Assembly: GCA_013336025.1 (NCBI GenBank)
Contig: JAAXUM010000039.1
Span: forward strand, 1-9,652
Direction of reading: 5' to 3'
Source: Chlorobiaceae bacterium
GTDB lineage: Bacteria; Bacteroidota; Chlorobiia; Chlorobiales; Chlorobiaceae
DNA: 9,652 nt
The notes beneath the pieces were generated by a model. That model made no database searches. It saw only the letters and a program-made list of their open reading frames with translations, and had not been told where the DNA came from. The translations under genes and the position numbers were made by a program. Below, piece by piece: positions 7,588-9,652 of this stretch. Each line of letters starts with the position of its first letter. Position 1 is the stretch's first letter.

Positions 7588-8608
7588 CGAACAAAGGCCC
7601 CTTGCTGCTGTTTATGCAGGGTCCTGAAGAAAACCTCTGGAGAGCAAGCCTCGTAGCGACTCTTCCCCTCGGAGTTCTCGCAAGATAGCCCGCCTGAATC
7701 AAATATGGCTCATAAACCTCCTCAATGGTGTCCTGCTCTTCTCCTACAGAGACCGCAAGAGAAGCGACACCGACCGGTCCTCCATTAAACTTGTTGACAA
7801 TGGTATCCATGATTTTCTTATCCATATCATCAAGACCCTCCTCATCAATTTCGAGCGAAGAAAGGGTTGTCATGGCAATATCAAGATTGATGACAAAAGA
7901 ATCAGCAACCTGGGCAAAATCCCTCGCTCGTCGCAGAAGGCGATTGGCAATACGGGGAGTACCTCTTGATCTGCCTGCAATTTCAGTTGCAGCCTCTGCC
8001 GTCACACCTATTCCAAGAATTCCGGATGCCCTTAAAATGATACGTTCAAGCAGTTCGGGCGGATAGTAGTCGAACCTGCTTGATATACCGAACCTTGCTC
8101 GCAATGGAGAGGTGAGCAGTCCGGAACGGGTTGTTGCACCTACAAGGGTGAACGGCTCTATGCGAAGCTGTACTGCTCTTGCTGACGGACCGCTGTCAAG
8201 CATGATATCAATTCTGAAATCCTCCATAGCTGAATACAGGTACTCCTCAACAGCCGCAGGAAGCCGATGAATCTCGTCAATAAAAAGCACATCTCCCTTG
8301 CGAAGGCTTGTCAACAGCCCTGCAAGGTTTCCTGCCTTGTCAAGCATGGGACCGGAAGTCACCTTGATGTTCCCGCCCATTTCTGATGCGATAATATTTG
8401 CAAGAGTTGTTTTACCAAGGCCTGGAGGGCCTGAAAGCAGAACATGATCAAGTGCATCACCTCTTATTTTAGCCGCAGAAATAAAAACCCTTAGATTATC
8501 GGTCAGGCGCTGCTGACCGGTAAAATCGTCCATTTTCAGCGGGCGAATCTGCTCCTCGTAACGAATTTCAAGAGCATCCGCTGGAGTATTTAACAGTTCA
8601 ATTTTCAC
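7568..8608 (-). CDS. ruvB: Holliday junction branch migration ATPase RuvB
   Basis: The AAA+ motor of the RuvAB complex. Hexameric rings pump DNA through a Holliday junction during recombination and repair. Numbered from the GTG at 8606-8608 (346 aa), it has Walker A GPPGLGKTT at 60-68, Walker B with DEIHR at 111-115, sensor-1 GATTR at 157-161, the arginine finger in RARFG (Arg172), sensor-2 RGTPRIANRLLRR and the C-terminal winged helix ending in GYLARTPRGRVAT. Two starts compete. TTG at 8629 would begin within the ribosome site itself, while GTG at 8608 follows GAGAGGG by 12 nt (somewhat long) and gives MKIELLNTPADAL. The gene lies 27 nt after the ABC permease stop. About 20 residues after the last conserved helix (SSGPCINSSKGPLFDAASTL) form a tail whose end overlaps the downstream lipoprotein gene. 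ruvA and ruvC are absent from the window. Identification is certain; the start is moderately sure. Confidence 0.96.
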   Translation of the reverse strand: MKIELLNTPADALEIRYEEQIRPLKMDDFTGQQRLTDNLRVFISAAKIRGDALDHVLLSGPPGLGKTTLANIIASEMGGNIKVTSGPMLDKAGNLAGLLTSLRKGDVLFIDEIHRLPAAVEEYLYSAMEDFRIDIMLDSGPSARAVQLRIEPFTLVGATTRSGLLTSPLRARFGISSRFDYYPPELLERIILRASGILGIGVTAEAATEIAGRSRGTPRIANRLLRRARDFAQVADSFVINLDIAMTTLSSLEIDEEGLDDMDKKIMDTIVNKFNGGPVGVASLAVSVGEEQDTIEEVYEPYLIQAGYLARTPRGRVATRLALQRFSSGPCINSSKGPLFDAASTL

Positions 8609-8620
8609 TGGCGAAACAAT

Positions 8621-8627
8621 CCCTCTC
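8621..8627 (-). promoter_or_regulatory. Probable Shine-Dalgarno of ruvB
   Basis: The minus-strand sequence GAGAGGG is 12 nt upstream of the GTG at 8606-8608. It overlaps the alternative TTG start at 8627-8629, which makes that start less likely. The spacing is longer than ideal. Confidence 0.45.
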
Positions 8628-8635
8628 AAAATATT

Positions 8636-9601
8636 TTAAAGCTTGATCCTCGGGTCTGCAACAGCATAAAACACATCGGCAACAAGATTTCCGAGCACAA
8701 TAAGGGAGCCTGAAATAAAAGTATTGGCGATAATCAAAGGATAATCCCTTGAAAATATGGCCTCGACTGTCACTCTTCCCATGCCGGGAAAAGCAAAAAT
8801 CACCTCAATAAAAAGTGCTCCGCTGAAAATAAAAGGCAATGAGCTCCCCATAAGAGTGATCACCGGCAGGAGGGCATTGCGGAGCGCATGTTTAAAAATA
8901 ACAACCCGTTCCTTCAGCCCTTTTGCCCTTGCTGTTCTGATATAATCCTGTCTGATCACCTCAAGCATGCTTCCTCTGACATAACGGGCAATTCCGGCAG
9001 CACCATTAATACTCAGCACGGTTACAGGAAGCACAAGATGCCAGAGTCTGTCAAGAATAAAGCCGGCTGTGCCAAAGTTTTCCGCTCCGATTTCATTCAG
9101 TCCTGAAGCAGGAAACAGCTGCAGCTTCAGGGAAAAAACAATGATCATCATCAAAGCAAACCAGAACTCCGGCATTGAATAAAAAAACAGGGCGACGACG
9201 GTCAGGACTCTGTCGAGCACACTGTTCTGACGCACAGCAGAAATAATGCCGATGATAATGCCGAAAGTAAAATTTGCAATGAGTGTCAGGAGTGCAATGG
9301 TCACGGTAACAGGGAGAGCCTCAGCTATAACATCAAATACCGGCTGCTGTGCCCGACTGAAACTGCGCCCGAAATCACCATGAAGAACATTAAGAATCCA
9401 CTTGATATACTGGACGGGCAAGGGATCGTTAAGGCCGTACTGTTCTCGTATCTGCTCTGCCACATGAGGGCTGATACCCGGCTGAATGAAATAAGCCGCC
9501 GGATCGCCGGGAGCAAGCCTGATGATAAAAAACGTAAGGGTAAGCACGCCGAAAATCAAAGGCACTGCGATCAGAAGGCGTTTCAGGATATATCTCAGCA
9601 T
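8636..9601 (-). CDS. ABC transporter permease, dipeptide/oligopeptide/nickel type (DppB/OppB family)
   Basis: A 321-residue inner-membrane protein of the BPD_transp_1 (DppB) family, one of the two membrane subunits of a peptide- or nickel-type importer. The family signature at the N-terminus is MLRYILKRLLIAVPLIFGVL, with LAPGDPA at 29-35 and HGDFGRSF at 74-81. About six hydrophobic segments are visible, near 9-29, 97-122, 133-158, 187-207, 253-271 and 290-313. The cytoplasmic EAA loop that contacts the ATPase is DYIRTARAKGLKERVVIFKH (219-238), followed by ALRNALLPVIT. The ATG at 9599-9601 fits the family start; only a weak AGAG lies just upstream. The second permease (DppC-like), ATPases and binding protein are not in this window. 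The gene sits ahead of ruvB with a gap of 6-27 nt depending on the ruvB start, so it is probably cotranscribed. The substrate cannot be read from the sequence. Confidence 0.93.
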   Translation of the reverse strand: MLRYILKRLLIAVPLIFGVLTLTFFIIRLAPGDPAAYFIQPGISPHVAEQIREQYGLNDPLPVQYIKWILNVLHGDFGRSFSRAQQPVFDVIAEALPVTVTIALLTLIANFTFGIIIGIISAVRQNSVLDRVLTVVALFFYSMPEFWFALMMIIVFSLKLQLFPASGLNEIGAENFGTAGFILDRLWHLVLPVTVLSINGAAGIARYVRGSMLEVIRQDYIRTARAKGLKERVVIFKHALRNALLPVITLMGSSLPFIFSGALFIEVIFAFPGMGRVTVEAIFSRDYPLIIANTFISGSLIVLGNLVADVFYAVADPRIKL

Positions 9602-9607
9602 AGCACT

Positions 9608-9652
9608 CTATAGGGCAACATTTGCCGAAGGCCGCAACCTCCAGTCGTCAAT
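9608..9652 (-). CDS. Possible C-terminal end of an upstream gene (partial)
   Basis: From the right edge, one minus-strand frame reads IDDWRLRPSANVAL and stops at TAG (9608-9610), 6 nt before the permease ATG. The tight spacing resembles the rest of this cluster and suggests an upstream gene cut by the window. Only 14 residues are visible and another frame is also open across these 45 bases, so this is a weak call with no assignable function. Confidence 0.3.
   Translation of the reverse strand: MDDWRLRPSANVAL

Overview
The window looks like chromosomal core sequence of a green sulfur bacterium (Chlorobiota; Chlorobium/Pelodictyon-like). Three things suggest this: a very large single-chain pyruvate:ferredoxin oxidoreductase, which this group uses as pyruvate synthase next to the reductive TCA cycle; a split-type glycine decarboxylase (GcvPA); and protein sequences resembling that phylum. 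The assignment is by family resemblance, not by a database search.

Layout from left to right. Positions 1-923 hold a leftward glycine cleavage pair, gcvH then gcvPA, with gcvPA cut by the window edge. Positions 1130-1888 hold a leftward SpoU-family 23S rRNA 2'-O-methyltransferase (rlmB-like). A 289-bp intergenic region separates it from the divergent, rightward PFOR gene (2178-5738; nifJ/por), which fills over a third of the window. A perfect 14-bp inverted repeat with A- and U-tracts at 5762-5792 is the shared terminator between PFOR and the convergent leftward cluster. That cluster, read from the right edge, is an oligopeptide/dipeptide-type ABC permease (8636-9601), ruvB (7568-8608) and a TPR-repeat lipoprotein (5824-7587). 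These genes are tightly spaced or overlapping, which suggests one transcript. The last 45 bases may carry the end of a further leftward gene.

Functionally the window mixes central carbon metabolism (pyruvate synthesis or oxidation, glycine cleavage), ribosome maturation, recombination (Holliday-junction branch migration), small-peptide or nickel-type transport, and an envelope TPR lipoprotein of unknown role. I saw no tRNA, rRNA, CRISPR array, insertion sequence, phage gene or attachment site. No intergenic stretch exceeds about 290 bases.

I found no convincing undescribed system. The points worth a second look are start-codon choices (PFOR, ruvB, rlmB), the ruvB/lipoprotein overlap, the uncharacterised TPR lipoprotein and the long PFOR leader.
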